From the NCBI RefSeq assembly GCF_029892285.1, contig NZ_JARXVM010000025.1, positions 26,692-90,691 on the forward strand: a DNA stretch of 64,000 nucleotides. The letters run 5' to 3'. The position numbers and the translations under genes are program-made. The notes under the pieces were generated by a model. The model searched no databases. It was not told the DNA's origin and worked only from the letters and a program-made list of their open reading frames with translations. Numbering within the stretch: the first letter of the stretch is position 1; every line of letters starts with the position of its first letter. Positions 33,517-44,462 of the stretch are shown in pieces. This DNA is from Rhizobium sp. SG_E_25_P2 (lineage in GTDB: Bacteria > Pseudomonadota > Alphaproteobacteria > Rhizobiales > Rhizobiaceae).

Positions 33517-34580
33517 GCGCGGCGGTTCTCATCAAGGCTGGCGAGAAGGCGCGCGCCGCGAGGCCCGGACATGCGGCGCAGATGGCCGTGGTCCTCTTTG
33601 GTCTTGGCCTTCTGGCGGCCCTGTCGATCACCAGCCTCTCGCTCGGAGTGCGGCCTGTCGCTCTCTCGACCGTGCTGGAGGCGCTGTCGGCTTATGATGG
33701 CGGCTCAGTCGATCATATCGTGATTGTCGATTACCGCCTGCCGCGCACTCTTCTGGCTTTGTTGTGCGGAGCGGGTTTCGGCGTGGCGGGGGCGCTGATC
33801 CAGGCGGCGACGCGCAATCCGCTCGCCGATCCGGGCATCTTGGGTGTCAATGCCGGGGCGGCCTTCTTCGTGACACTGGCGGTCGGGCTGTTCGGCTTTC
33901 CGTCGATCCATGCCTATCTTTGGTTTGCTCTTCTCGGCGCCGTGCTGGTGACGCTGGCCGTCTACGGGCTGGGCATGGCGGGCGGCGGGATGGCTGGACG
34001 GGGTGGCGCAAGCCCGGTGCGTCTGGTGCTGGCGGGTGTGGCGCTGTCGGCGGTGCTGGGCGGCATTAGCTCCTCGATCACGCTTTTGAACCCGCAGGCC
34101 TTCGATGCCATGCGGCAATGGGCGATCGGCTCGGTGGCGGGGCGCGACATGGATGTCGTTGTCGCCATCACCCCCTTTATCGGTATCGGCCTTGTGATAG
34201 CGCTGTCGAGCGCAGGTTCCCTGAACGTCGTGGCGCTCGGCGAGGATCTCGCCCGCGCGCTCGGGGCCGGTCTTGTCCGCACCCGGATTTTGACGCTCGT
34301 TGCCGTAACCCTGCTCGCCGGGGCGTCGACTGCAGCCTGCGGACCGATCGGCTTCATCGGCCTGATGGCGCCGCATGTGGTGCGCTGGTTCACCGGGCCG
34401 GACCAGCGCCTGATCATACCCATGACCATGATCTATGCGCCGGTGCTGATGCTGTGCGCCGATATTGCCGGTCGCCTGGTGCTTCATCCGGGGGAGTTGG
34501 AGGCCGGCGTCGTCACCGCCTTCCTCGGCGCGCCGGTGCTGATTGCGCTGTCGCGGCGCAGACAGGCGGGTGGATTATGA
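33513..34580 (+). CDS. FecCD-family iron-siderophore permease, first subunit
   Basis: 355 residues, about ten membrane helices. Family marks: RLPRTLLALLCGAGFGVAGALIQAATRNPLADPGILGVNAGA and the coupling loop GPIGFIGLMAPHVVRW. GTG start overlapping the reductase stop by 4 bases. Forms the inner-membrane channel with the next gene. Confidence 0.9.
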   Translation: MSAAVLIKAGEKARAARPGHAAQMAVVLFGLGLLAALSITSLSLGVRPVALSTVLEALSAYDGGSVDHIVIVDYRLPRTLLALLCGAGFGVAGALIQAATRNPLADPGILGVNAGAAFFVTLAVGLFGFPSIHAYLWFALLGAVLVTLAVYGLGMAGGGMAGRGGASPVRLVLAGVALSAVLGGISSSITLLNPQAFDAMRQWAIGSVAGRDMDVVVAITPFIGIGLVIALSSAGSLNVVALGEDLARALGAGLVRTRILTLVAVTLLAGASTAACGPIGFIGLMAPHVVRWFTGPDQRLIIPMTMIYAPVLMLCADIAGRLVLHPGELEAGVVTAFLGAPVLIALSRRRQAGGL

Positions 34581-35653
34581 CAAGGCCATCTCGTCGTCCG
34601 CCCCATCCTGCAAGGCTGGAGTTCGGCCGCGTCGTTTTCGCCATTCGCCTCTTATCTGGCGGCCTGTCGTTCCGGCTCGATAGCCGTACGCTCACTTTGG
34701 CACTGGTTCTGCTTGTTCTCACCGCGTCACTCGCGGTCCTGTCGCTTCTGAGCGGCAGATATCCCGTTCCGTTGGCCGAAGTGCTCTGGGCTTTGGGGGG
34801 CCAGGGCGAGGACATGGTGCGGACGGTCGTGGTGGAATGGCGCTTGCCGCGCGTGGCGCTTGCCGTTCTGCTCGGCGCGGCATTGGGCGCGAGCGGCGCT
34901 ATCTTCCAGAGCCTGACGCGCAATCCGTTGGGAAGTCCCGATGTCATCGGCTTCTCCGCCGGCTCCTATACCGGCGCGCTCATGATGATCCTGCTGTTCT
35001 CCGGCGGGTACTATCAGACGGCGCTCGGCGCGCTGGCGGGCGGTATAGTGACGGCAACCGCCGTCTACCTGTTGGCCTGGCGGCAGGGCGCGCAGGGCTT
35101 TCGGCTCATCATTGTCGGCATCGGCGTTGCCGCCATGCTGTCGGCCTTCAATGCCTGGATGATCCGCGAGGCGGAGCTTCAGGTGGCGATGGCCGCCGCG
35201 ATCTGGGGAGCAGGCTCGCTGAACGGGCTTGGCGTGGAGCAGCTTTTGCCAGTGGCGCTGGTGCTCTGCGTCCTGTTGCCGCTGGCGCTTTTCCTGTCGC
35301 GCCCGATGCGCCAGCTGGAACTGGGCGAGGATGTCGCGCGCGCCTCTGGTGTCGATGCAGGTCGCACGCGGCTTTTGCTGATGGTGCTCGGCGTGACGCT
35401 GACGGCGCTTGTCACGGCCACGGCGGGGCCGATTTCCTTCATCGCGCTTTGCGCGCCGCAGATCGCCCGGCGGATGACCCGCTCGGCGGGCGTCGCGTTC
35501 CTTCCGTCGGCGCTGACCGGCGGGCTGCTGCTGCTTGCCGCAGACTGGGCCGCCCAGCATGCGCTGGGTCCGCAGCTTCCCGTCGGGGTCATGACCGTCA
35601 GCATCGGCGGGGTCTATTTCCTATTCCTTCTTCTGCGCGAGGGTCGCAAATGA
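34577..35653 (+). CDS. FecCD-family iron-siderophore permease, second subunit
   Basis: 358 residues. Same family pattern: WRLPRVALAVLLGAALGASGAIFQSLTRNPLGSPDVIGFSAG and GPISFIALCAPQIARRM. The start is set by a 4-base ATGA overlap with the first permease; the longer open frame upstream is inside that gene. Confidence 0.9.
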   Translation: MTRPSRRPPHPARLEFGRVVFAIRLLSGGLSFRLDSRTLTLALVLLVLTASLAVLSLLSGRYPVPLAEVLWALGGQGEDMVRTVVVEWRLPRVALAVLLGAALGASGAIFQSLTRNPLGSPDVIGFSAGSYTGALMMILLFSGGYYQTALGALAGGIVTATAVYLLAWRQGAQGFRLIIVGIGVAAMLSAFNAWMIREAELQVAMAAAIWGAGSLNGLGVEQLLPVALVLCVLLPLALFLSRPMRQLELGEDVARASGVDAGRTRLLLMVLGVTLTALVTATAGPISFIALCAPQIARRMTRSAGVAFLPSALTGGLLLLAADWAAQHALGPQLPVGVMTVSIGGVYFLFLLLREGRK

Positions 35654-36583
35654 CCAGGACACCTGCCCATCCCACGCCCGCGCGCCTCTATGCCGATACC
35701 GTGACGCTGCGTTACGCCGAGCGCACGATCTCGCGCAATCTGTCGGTCGCCATTCCCGATGGGTCCTTCACCGTCATCGTCGGGCCGAATGCCTGCGGCA
35801 AGTCTACGCTCCTGCGCGCCTTGTCGCGGCTGCTTGCGCCATCGGTGGGTCAAGTGATCCTCGATGGGCGCAGACTGCGCGATATCCCGACCAGAGAGGT
35901 TGCCCTCCGCCTCGGCCTCCTGCCGCAGTCCTCCACCGCGCCCGACAGCATCACGGTTGCGGATCTCGTGGCGCGCGGGCGCTATCCGCACCAGTCCTTG
36001 CTGCGCCAATGGTCGAAGGCCGATGCGGAAGCCGTCATCGCCGCAATGGAGGCGACCCGTGTGACGGACCTCTCCGGGCGGCTGGTGGATGAGCTGTCTG
36101 GCGGCCAGCGGCAGCGTGTCTGGATCGCCATGGTGCTGGCGCAGGAGACGCCGCTGCTGCTGCTCGACGAGCCGACCACCTTCCTCGACATCGCCCACCA
36201 GATCGAGCTGATGGATCTGCTGGCCGATCTCAACGCTGAAGGCCGCACGATCGTTGCCGTGCTGCACGATCTCAACCATGCCTGCCGCTATGCCACGCAT
36301 CTGATCGCCATGAAGGATGGCGCAATCCTTGCTGACGGCAGTCCGTCTGCCATCGTCAGCGAAGGACTGGTCGAAGACGTCTTCGGTCTGCCCTCCGTCA
36401 TCATCCCCGACCCCGTCACGGGCTCGCCGCTGATCGTGCCGAAGGCGCGAGGCAAAACGGGCATGAACGCGCTGGCGAATGTCGATCAGCCAAAAACAGA
36501 GGATCTGACGCGAGAAAGTTTTACCGAAAGCGGCCCTCTCTTTCGTCATAGCTCTTGCAGCAACCGAACGGAAGGAGGGCACG

Positions 36584-36591
<8 letters not shown>
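35650..36591 (+). CDS. Iron-siderophore ABC transporter ATPase, FecE/FepC-like
   Basis: 313 residues: Walker A GPNACGKST, signature LSGGQRQ, Walker B LLLLDEPTTFLDIAHQ and switch His in AVLHDLNHACRYA. The C-terminus runs about 35 residues beyond the usual FepC end (after VPKARGKT) and overlaps the next gene by 8 bases; this tail has no recognisable domain. ATG start overlaps the permease stop. Confidence 0.9.
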
Positions 36592-38365
<1,774 letters not shown>

Positions 38366-38381
38366 CAAGAGAGGAAGACGA

Positions 38382-38981
38382 ATGCGCCTGACCCGGCATT
38401 CCGAAATCGCCATCGCTATTCTGACCGCCTGCGCCGGAGCGCCGGGCAAAACCATTCGCACGACGAAGGCGGCGGGAGCGGCCAAAACAACGAAGGATTA
38501 TGCCGCGCATGTCGTGAACGATCTCGTCCACAAGGGCTTCCTGAAGACGACGCGAGGCTGCCAGGGAGGTATTAAACTTGCGGTTCCGCCACTGGATATC
38601 CTGCTCGGCGACGTGTTGAGGCGCATGCAGCCTGATCTGGCGCGTAACGCGAATGTTGGCGTGAGCGTTGAGCCATCGACCGCCAACGCCGCCTTCGCTG
38701 CAATTGTGGGCGCAGCAGAAGCCACCTTTCTGACCTTCATGGACCGTTTCTCAATCGCCGATCTGGTTAGCGAGATTGCGGGCAAACGGGTCGACTGCCT
38801 CGACTGTGAACTGCTCAACCCCGCGCGCCGAAAACGGGACAGGGCCGCCGCATTCACGAGCATACTTTATCGCCAGGAACAATCCGCCTCTCGTTTGCAG
38901 GATGAAGCCGACATCGGCCTCATCGTCGCGGAGTGCGCAAGAAGGGAAAGAAACCATCATCATGCCAACGCCTCCAGGTGA
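38382..38981 (+). CDS. Rrf2-family transcriptional regulator (divergent cysteine set)
   Basis: 199 residues. The winged-helix start MRLTRHSEIAIAILTACAGAPG, with VVNDLVHKGFLKTTRGCQGGIKLA as recognition helix and wing, fits Rrf2/RirA-type regulators. The usual three-Cys Fe-S cluster motif near residues 90-105 is not intact: that stretch has none, and the nearest cysteines are in VDCLDCELL near residue 145. ATG 38382 follows GAGGAAG. It overlaps the ExbB gene by 20 bases. Probably an iron-responsive regulator of the cluster; its Fe-S capacity is uncertain. Confidence 0.72.
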   Translation: MRLTRHSEIAIAILTACAGAPGKTIRTTKAAGAAKTTKDYAAHVVNDLVHKGFLKTTRGCQGGIKLAVPPLDILLGDVLRRMQPDLARNANVGVSVEPSTANAAFAAIVGAAEATFLTFMDRFSIADLVSEIAGKRVDCLDCELLNPARRKRDRAAAFTSILYRQEQSASRLQDEADIGLIVAECARRERNHHHANASR

Positions 38982-40185
38982 CCGCAACCAATGCCGCCAG
39001 TATTCCGCCTGTAACCTACGCGCCGTCCTTTCTATCCCGGCCCTCGCGGTGGCGGCGATGATGGCGTTCGTTCCCGCATATGCGCAGGAAACCAATGGCA
39101 GTGCGCAAAAACAGTCCGTCAGCGGTGCGATCAAGCCCGCCGAAAGCGCCCAGGAGCACACGCCGGAAAACGCCATAGCGACCGGAGAAGCCGTACCTAC
39201 CAAGAGCCGCCAACCTGTTGCAGGAGCATTGGACCGGCAGGCGATCGGCAATACCGCAACGACGCCAGCCGTGGCGGAAAGCGTTTCGTCGGATACGGCG
39301 GGCGAACTGCCCGCCGCTGCCCAGGAGACAGCAATCGGCAGAAAACCCGTCGCAGGAAACGCCACTAGGTCGCAAGCAATCGGAGAAACGGCCCCGGCGC
39401 TTCTCGAAGATCCTGCAGGCGCGATCTCGTATATGATGGCGTCATCCGAACGTCGCGCCGATCTGCCGCATGACCTTTCTCCGATCGGCATGTTCCTCGC
39501 CGCCGATTGGGTGGTCAAGGGTGTCATGATCGGCCTTGCCTTTGCATCACTTATCACCTGGACGGTATGGTTTGCCAAAACCATCGAGCTGACCGGGGCG
39601 AAAGCGCGGGCCGGTCGAACGCTCAAGACTATCCGCACCTCCAGAACGCTTGCCGAAGCCGTTGGCGGCAATGGAAGGCAGCGTGGCCCTGCAGCCCTCA
39701 TGCTGCGTGCGGCGCAGGAAGAGGTGGGCCTTTCGGAAGACGCTATCGATCACGCAGGCGGCGACGGCTTGAAAGAGCGCGTTTCATCGGCGCTTGGCCG
39801 GATCGAAGCGTTCGCGGGCAGGAAGATGTCCAAGGGAACCGGCCTTCTCGCCACCATCGGCTCGGTCTCACCCTTCGTCGGCCTGTTCGGGACCGTGTGG
39901 GGGATCATGAATTCCTTCATCGGAATTTCCGAATCCCAGACCACTAACCTTGCCGTCGTCGCGCCCGGCATTGCAGAAGCCTTGCTGGCCACTGCCATGG
40001 GCCTCGTCGCCGCCATTCCCGCCGTGGTGATCTACAATATCTTTGCCCGCTCCGTGGCCGGTTACCGGCAGTTGCTGGCAGACGCGGCGTCCGGCGTTGA
40101 GCGGCTGGTGAGCCGCGATCTCGATTTCCGTAAAGCATACGGAGCGAAGACGCCTGACGTCGTGCTTGCGGCTGCGGCGGAGTGA
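38962..40185 (+). CDS. exbB: ExbB-type proton channel subunit
   Basis: 407 residues. A signal peptide (AVLSIPALAVAAMMAFVPAYAQ) and about 150 periplasmic residues rich in Ala/Glu/Ser precede the channel domain: TM1 (WVVKGVMIGLAFASLITWTVWFA), TM2 and TM3 (LLATIGSVSPFVGLFGTVWGIMNSF; GIAEALLATAMGLVAAIPAVVIYN) of MotA/TolQ/ExbB proteins. A long periplasmic arm is usual in rhizobial ExbB. With ExbD it powers TonB. Confidence 0.9.
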   Translation: MPTPPGDRNQCRQYSACNLRAVLSIPALAVAAMMAFVPAYAQETNGSAQKQSVSGAIKPAESAQEHTPENAIATGEAVPTKSRQPVAGALDRQAIGNTATTPAVAESVSSDTAGELPAAAQETAIGRKPVAGNATRSQAIGETAPALLEDPAGAISYMMASSERRADLPHDLSPIGMFLAADWVVKGVMIGLAFASLITWTVWFAKTIELTGAKARAGRTLKTIRTSRTLAEAVGGNGRQRGPAALMLRAAQEEVGLSEDAIDHAGGDGLKERVSSALGRIEAFAGRKMSKGTGLLATIGSVSPFVGLFGTVWGIMNSFIGISESQTTNLAVVAPGIAEALLATAMGLVAAIPAVVIYNIFARSVAGYRQLLADAASGVERLVSRDLDFRKAYGAKTPDVVLAAAAE

Positions 40186-40191
40186 TATGTC

Positions 40192-40701
40192 ATGGCTGGC
40201 GGTATCAGGGACAATAGTGGCGGCGACGATCTTACGGAAAATCACGAGATCAATGTCACGCCCTTCATCGACGTGATGCTTGTTCTGCTCATCATTTTCA
40301 TGGTGGCGGCGCCCTTGGCGACGGTTGACGTTGCGGTCGATCTGCCCGCATCCACGGCAACACCGAGCCAAAAGCCCGACGAGCCACTCTACCTCACGCT
40401 GAAAGCCGACCTGTCGCTTGCGCTCGGCAACGATCCGGTGGCGCGCGAGGCGCTTGCGTCTCTCCTGGATAGAGAGACGCAAGCCAACAAGGATACCCGA
40501 ATCTTCCTGCGCGCCGACAAGGGCGTAGACTACGGGGAGTTCATGAATGTCATGAACCTGCTGCGCGATGCCGGCTATCTCAAGATCGCGCTTGTCGGGC
40601 TGGAAACCCTGCCGCAGCCAGTTTTGTCGCCGGACAATGGGCAAGCAGGCGAACAACCTGCAAGCGACGGTCGCCAGCCCACTGCCGGAGCCAGACCATG
40701 A
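40192..40701 (+). CDS. exbD: ExbD-type proton channel subunit
   Basis: 169 residues. Single TM with the conserved Asp: NHEINVTPFIDVMLVLLIIFMVAAP at about residues 17-41, then a periplasmic domain. Six bases after exbB and 4-base overlap with tonB. Confidence 0.92.
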   Translation: MAGGIRDNSGGDDLTENHEINVTPFIDVMLVLLIIFMVAAPLATVDVAVDLPASTATPSQKPDEPLYLTLKADLSLALGNDPVAREALASLLDRETQANKDTRIFLRADKGVDYGEFMNVMNLLRDAGYLKIALVGLETLPQPVLSPDNGQAGEQPASDGRQPTAGARP

Positions 40702-41654
40702 GCGGGGGCAGAGTCGCAAAAGCCTCGTGGGCAGACGAGTTCCAGGGCAGGATGAGCGCTGGCCGGGCGATGTTATGGACAAGCGCTGGAATCATCGCGC
40801 TTGCCGGTCATGCCGGCGCCGTCGCATGGGCCTTGCGCGAACCGCCCATGGAGATGGCCGATAGCGCCCCGCCACCGGCGATCATGATAGAACTCGCCGC
40901 CGAACCGCAGGCGATCAATACCGAGATGAATGAAATCTCCGAGCAGATGGAGCATTCACAGGAGGTGAAGAGCGATACGGCCGAACCGGTCGAACAGCCG
41001 CAGGAGATTGTCGAGCCGCCGACCCCGCAGGATGATATCCCGTTGAAACAACCTGTCGAGGACGTCGCCGAAGCCAAGCAGGAGCCGATGAAGCCGCTGG
41101 AGCCTGAACCCGAACCGGAGATCGATCCGATCGAGGAGCGGGTTTTGACAAAGCTTGAGAAGGTCGAGGTTCCGATCCCAGTCTTCCGGCCGCAACAACT
41201 CGCGGAAAAGCCGGTCGAAAAGCCGAAGCGGAAAAAGCACGACCTGGCGAAGAAACAGGAGCGAAAGAGACCTAGCCCAGCGTCGAAGACGTCCACGAAG
41301 GCGGCCGCGCAGGTTAAACAGTCCAATCGCAATGCGGCCAACCAGAGAACGGCAGGCATGGGCTTCAACTCCGTCTCTCCCGCCAAATGGCAATCGCGAC
41401 TCATGGCCCATCTCGAGCGGCGCAAGCGCTATCCGTCCGGCGCGCGTTCGCGCGGCGAGCAGGGCACTGCCTATGTGCGTTTCCGCATAGACGATGCCGG
41501 CAACGTGCTCTCCGCCAGCCTTGCCCGTTCGTCCGGTTTTCCCGATCTCGACAACGCGGTGGTCGAGATGGTCAGGCGTGCATCGCCGGTTCCGACACCG
41601 CCGCCAGGTGTCAACAAGACCATCACAGCCCCGGTGCGCTTTACCGTAAGATGA
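40698..41654 (+). CDS. tonB: TonB protein
   Basis: 318 residues: N-terminal membrane anchor (MLWTSAGIIALAGHAGAVAWAL), a Pro/Glu then Pro/Lys-rich spacer (PEPEPEIDPIEE; EKPVEKPKRKKHDLAKK) spanning the periplasm, and the C-terminal TonB domain (WQSRLMAHLERRKRYPSGARSRGEQGTAYVRFRID). It closes the iron-uptake cluster and makes it energetically independent of a chromosomal TonB. Confidence 0.92.
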   Translation: MSGGRVAKASWADEFQGRMSAGRAMLWTSAGIIALAGHAGAVAWALREPPMEMADSAPPPAIMIELAAEPQAINTEMNEISEQMEHSQEVKSDTAEPVEQPQEIVEPPTPQDDIPLKQPVEDVAEAKQEPMKPLEPEPEPEIDPIEERVLTKLEKVEVPIPVFRPQQLAEKPVEKPKRKKHDLAKKQERKRPSPASKTSTKAAAQVKQSNRNAANQRTAGMGFNSVSPAKWQSRLMAHLERRKRYPSGARSRGEQGTAYVRFRIDDAGNVLSASLARSSGFPDLDNAVVEMVRRASPVPTPPPGVNKTITAPVRFTVR

Positions 41655-42277
41655 GCGCCCAGTCGGTCCAAACCTGTGATCTTGACCAACCAACGGAACG
41701 GACAGTGATCGTACCCTCAAATAGATTCTGACGGAGCGGGGTGACAACACATCCATCTGCGCAACGATGAAATGGCGCTGGGCACATGAGGGAGCTGAAC
41801 AATCGAGGTCTATCAACTCCAAACGACCTGTCGATAGCGGGCCTCAACAATACACGGCACTCTAGACCGACCGAACGAGCAGCAAAAAAGGTGGTCGCGC
41901 GAATCTTTAAGGAATGTAAAGCAGGCTTATAAGCTGACCTAAAAGCATAATATAAGTCTCGATCACAAGCAAATATCTCGCTACAGCGACATGTGAAATT
42001 CATAAAATATTGTAAATCGGTGCGCTTTTGAGTACGGGTGAGCCTCGGGATTCTTAATAATCTCTGTCGCGGCAGAAATATTCCACTGCTATTTACCGGA
42101 CTTCACCAAGAACATTATTTACGTGTACCGCTGTTCGATTCTGTTCAAGGTGAAACGATTACTCCTTTCGTTCATCTTTGAAATGGGTATCTCAAGTTAA
42201 ATATTCGAAAGTGGGAACCAAATTCCTCTACAATTAGGTGAAAGTGGGTGCATCGCGCGGAACTAGCCGACCTGCCT
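41655..42277. other. AT-rich non-coding region, 623 bases
   Basis: No gene supported on either strand. Composition drops sharply in AT-rich direction from about 41870 to 42230 compared with both flanks, between the TonB gene and a convergent oxidoreductase gene. Nothing resembling a tRNA, IS end or strong hairpin was seen. Confidence 0.4.
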
Positions 42278-43603
42278 TCAGAACTCCGCCACCTTACCCC
42301 AGGCCGAGGCCATGAAGCGGGAAGGGTGGTAGGGCTTGGGATCGACGATGGGTTCGGCCCCAGTAACGATATCGGCGATGAGATGGCCGGCGCCGGGGCC
42401 GATGCCGAAGCCATGGCCGGAAAAGCCGGCAGCGAGGATGAAGCCCGGCAGGGTTTCGACTTCACCGATGCCCGGCACGCCATCCGGTGTGGAATCGATA
42501 TAGCCGGCCCAGCTTGCGGTGATCTTCGTCTTCTTCAGTTCGGGCAGAAGCGCCAGCGCCCGTTCATGCGTCAGGCGGATAGTCGCCTGATCCGGGGTGG
42601 GATCGAGAATGCGCATCTTCTCCATCGGCGTCGGCCGGTCGAGTCGCCAGCGGGAAAGCGTTTCATAGCCGCTCTTCATGCCCTCAAGGCCGCCTGGCGC
42701 CAGGCTCTTCCAGCGCTTGAGGAACATCGGCAGGAATTGCGGCGAAAAGCATAATTGCTGCGGCGTGACGTCAACGCGCCCGCGCCCGCTGATCGCCAGA
42801 GTGTGGCCGCCATCACCGCGTGCGGTGAGCGAGATTTCGGCCGTGTGCAGCGCCGGCGGAATGCCCTCCGCGCTGCCCGAAACGGAGAGGATGGAGGATC
42901 GGATCGAGGCCTGCGGAAAGCGGATTCTCAGTTGCCGGCAGAAGGATGAGGCCCAGGCGCCGCCGGCCAGGATTGCCGTCCTGGTGCGGATCGTGCCCAT
43001 TTCGGTGACGACGGCGCTGAGGCGCCCGCCTTCCGTCTCGACGCCGCGCGCCGCACAATTCTGGATAACCGCGCCGCCGAACTTGACGATGGCGCGGGCA
43101 ACGGCGGGCGCTGCACTGGCCGGATCGGCAATCCCGTCGGTTGGCGAGAAGACGCCGCCCTTCCACGGACGGCCCGTCGCGCGGCCCTTTTCCGCCGCTT
43201 CCGATGCAGAGAGCATATGCGTCGTTACGCCGACGGTCCTGGCGAAATCGCGCCAGCGCGCCCAGCCGGCAATCTCGGCTTCGTTGTTACTGAGATAGAG
43301 GAGGCCGCAGCGGCGGAAGCCGGTATTCTCGCCTGTCTCGGCAGCGAAGCGTTCCCATAGATCGAGGCTCTTCGTGGAAATCGGCAATTCGCGCGCATCG
43401 CGGTTCTGCTGGCGACACCAGCCCCAGTTACGGCTCGATTGTTCCGCGCCGATGCGACCCTTCTCGATCAGCACGGTCTTCAGGCCGCGCTGCGTCAGGT
43501 AATAGGCCGCGAATACGCCGACAATGCCGCCGCCGATCACGACGACGTCGGCGGTCTTCGGCAGATCGGAGGGTGTGTCGATGAGGGCAAGCGGGGCGGG
43601 CAT
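42278..43603 (-). CDS. FAD-dependent amino-acid/amine oxidoreductase (DAO family)
   Basis: 441 residues. Rossmann motif VVVIGGGIVGVFAAYYL at about residues 20-36, IGAEQSSRNWGWCRQQNRDARE near 52, and the C-terminal WAGYIDSTPDGVPGIGEV, FILAAGFSGHGFGIGPGAGHL FAD-binding part, as in D-amino-acid dehydrogenases and glycine/sarcosine oxidases. ATG 43603 is chosen because upstream frame sequence is not family-like. Divergent from the Lrp gene, which likely controls it. Confidence 0.85.
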   Translation of the reverse strand: MPAPLALIDTPSDLPKTADVVVIGGGIVGVFAAYYLTQRGLKTVLIEKGRIGAEQSSRNWGWCRQQNRDARELPISTKSLDLWERFAAETGENTGFRRCGLLYLSNNEAEIAGWARWRDFARTVGVTTHMLSASEAAEKGRATGRPWKGGVFSPTDGIADPASAAPAVARAIVKFGGAVIQNCAARGVETEGGRLSAVVTEMGTIRTRTAILAGGAWASSFCRQLRIRFPQASIRSSILSVSGSAEGIPPALHTAEISLTARGDGGHTLAISGRGRVDVTPQQLCFSPQFLPMFLKRWKSLAPGGLEGMKSGYETLSRWRLDRPTPMEKMRILDPTPDQATIRLTHERALALLPELKKTKITASWAGYIDSTPDGVPGIGEVETLPGFILAAGFSGHGFGIGPGAGHLIADIVTGAEPIVDPKPYHPSRFMASAWGKVAEF

Positions 43604-43785
43604 GGCAATCTCCAATTCTGCCCCTACACTATGTGCAGGCCATCCGCATGCGAAACCGGAGTGCCTGTCGCAACGGCAGAAAATGCTGGTCGTCACCCGC
43701 GCATCGAAATCTTCTGCGTCATGTCCTATTTCGCGGCTTGATGGACAAGGGATCACTCTATGCTAACGTTGCTTCAAACATGCGG

Positions 43786-43800
43786 CAGAATTTTATGCTG
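43786..43800 (+). promoter_or_regulatory. Lrp-type box upstream of the lrp-like gene
   Basis: CAGAATTTTATGCTG matches the E. coli Lrp consensus YAGHAWATTWTDCTR at 14 of 15 positions and lies in a near-perfect inverted repeat TGCGGCA-N8-TGCTGCA. It is 28 bases before the start of the Lrp/AsnC gene, in the region shared with the divergent oxidoreductase gene; autoregulation and control of that gene are likely. Confidence 0.6.
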
Positions 43801-43827
43801 CACAATAAAGGGGAAGGCGGCGGACCG

Positions 43828-44307
43828 ATGATGAAACTCGACCGGACGGATATCAAGATCCTCTACGAACTGCAAAAGAACGGCCGCATCACCAATGTGG
43901 AACTGGCCGATCTCGTGCATCTGTCGCCGAGCCCGTGCCTGATGCGTGTAAAGCGTTTGCAGGCGGAAGGCTATATCGAGGGCTATTCGGCCCAGATCAA
44001 TCTGGCCAAGCTCGGCCAGACGCTGACCGTTTTTACCGAAATCACGCTGAAGAACCACCGCCAGGTCGATTTTGCGCGCTTTCTGGCAGTCGTCGCCAAG
44101 ATCGACCAGGTAATCGAATGCCACCTGGTCTCGGGCGGCTATGATTATCTCCTGAAATTCATCACGGCCGGCATAGGCGAATACCAGACGATTATGGAGC
44201 GGCTGACCGATATGGACATAGGTATCGATAAGTATTTCAGCTTCGTCGTGCTAAAATCGCCGATTGTGAAGTCGCATCTGCCGCTGACAAGCTTGTTTCC
44301 AGTATGA
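43828..44307 (+). CDS. Lrp/AsnC-family transcriptional regulator
   Basis: 159 residues. HTH: MKLDRTDIKILYELQKNGRI, then TNVELADLVHLSPSPCLMRVKRLQAEGYIEGY; then the RAM ligand-binding domain (VTEI-type strand VFTEITLKNHRQVDF, VIECHLVSGGYDYLLKFI). Start at the first of two adjacent ATG codons. A site matching the Lrp consensus lies just upstream. Probably responds to an amino acid or amine and regulates the divergent oxidoreductase and neighbouring catabolic operons. Confidence 0.9.
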   Translation: MMKLDRTDIKILYELQKNGRITNVELADLVHLSPSPCLMRVKRLQAEGYIEGYSAQINLAKLGQTLTVFTEITLKNHRQVDFARFLAVVAKIDQVIECHLVSGGYDYLLKFITAGIGEYQTIMERLTDMDIGIDKYFSFVVLKSPIVKSHLPLTSLFPV

Positions 44308-44333
44308 TATCGATCCGGTGGATGCGGCGCCCT

Positions 44334-44454
44334 CTTCTCCCCTTGGTGAGAATTGCCGAACGCAGTGAGGCGATGAGTGGCTCCCAGCTCGCTCAGTGGC
44401 AGAAATAACCCCATCCGGCCCTTCGGGCCACATTCTCCCCAAAAGGAGAAGGGG
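44334..44454. repeat. Rhizobial-type intergenic palindromic repeat (RIME-like)
   Basis: Starts with CTTCTCCCCTT, contains the hairpin GGCCC-TTC-GGGCC at 44417-44429 and ends with hairpin TTCTCC-N6-GGAGAA at 44433-44450. Mosaic repeats of CTTCTCCCC and CCGGCCCTTCGGGCC pieces are typical of rhizobial genomes. It sits between converging genes and may also terminate both transcripts. Confidence 0.55.
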
Positions 44455-44462
44455 AACAGCCG

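Noticed and set aside
34118..34576. Upstream extension of the second FecCD permease frame
   Set aside because: Lies wholly within the first permease gene in another frame; the ATGA overlap at 34577 gives a natural start.
41641..42003. Leftward 120-codon open frame in the AT-rich gap
   Set aside because: No recognisable domain, no ribosome-binding site, and it overlaps the tonB end.
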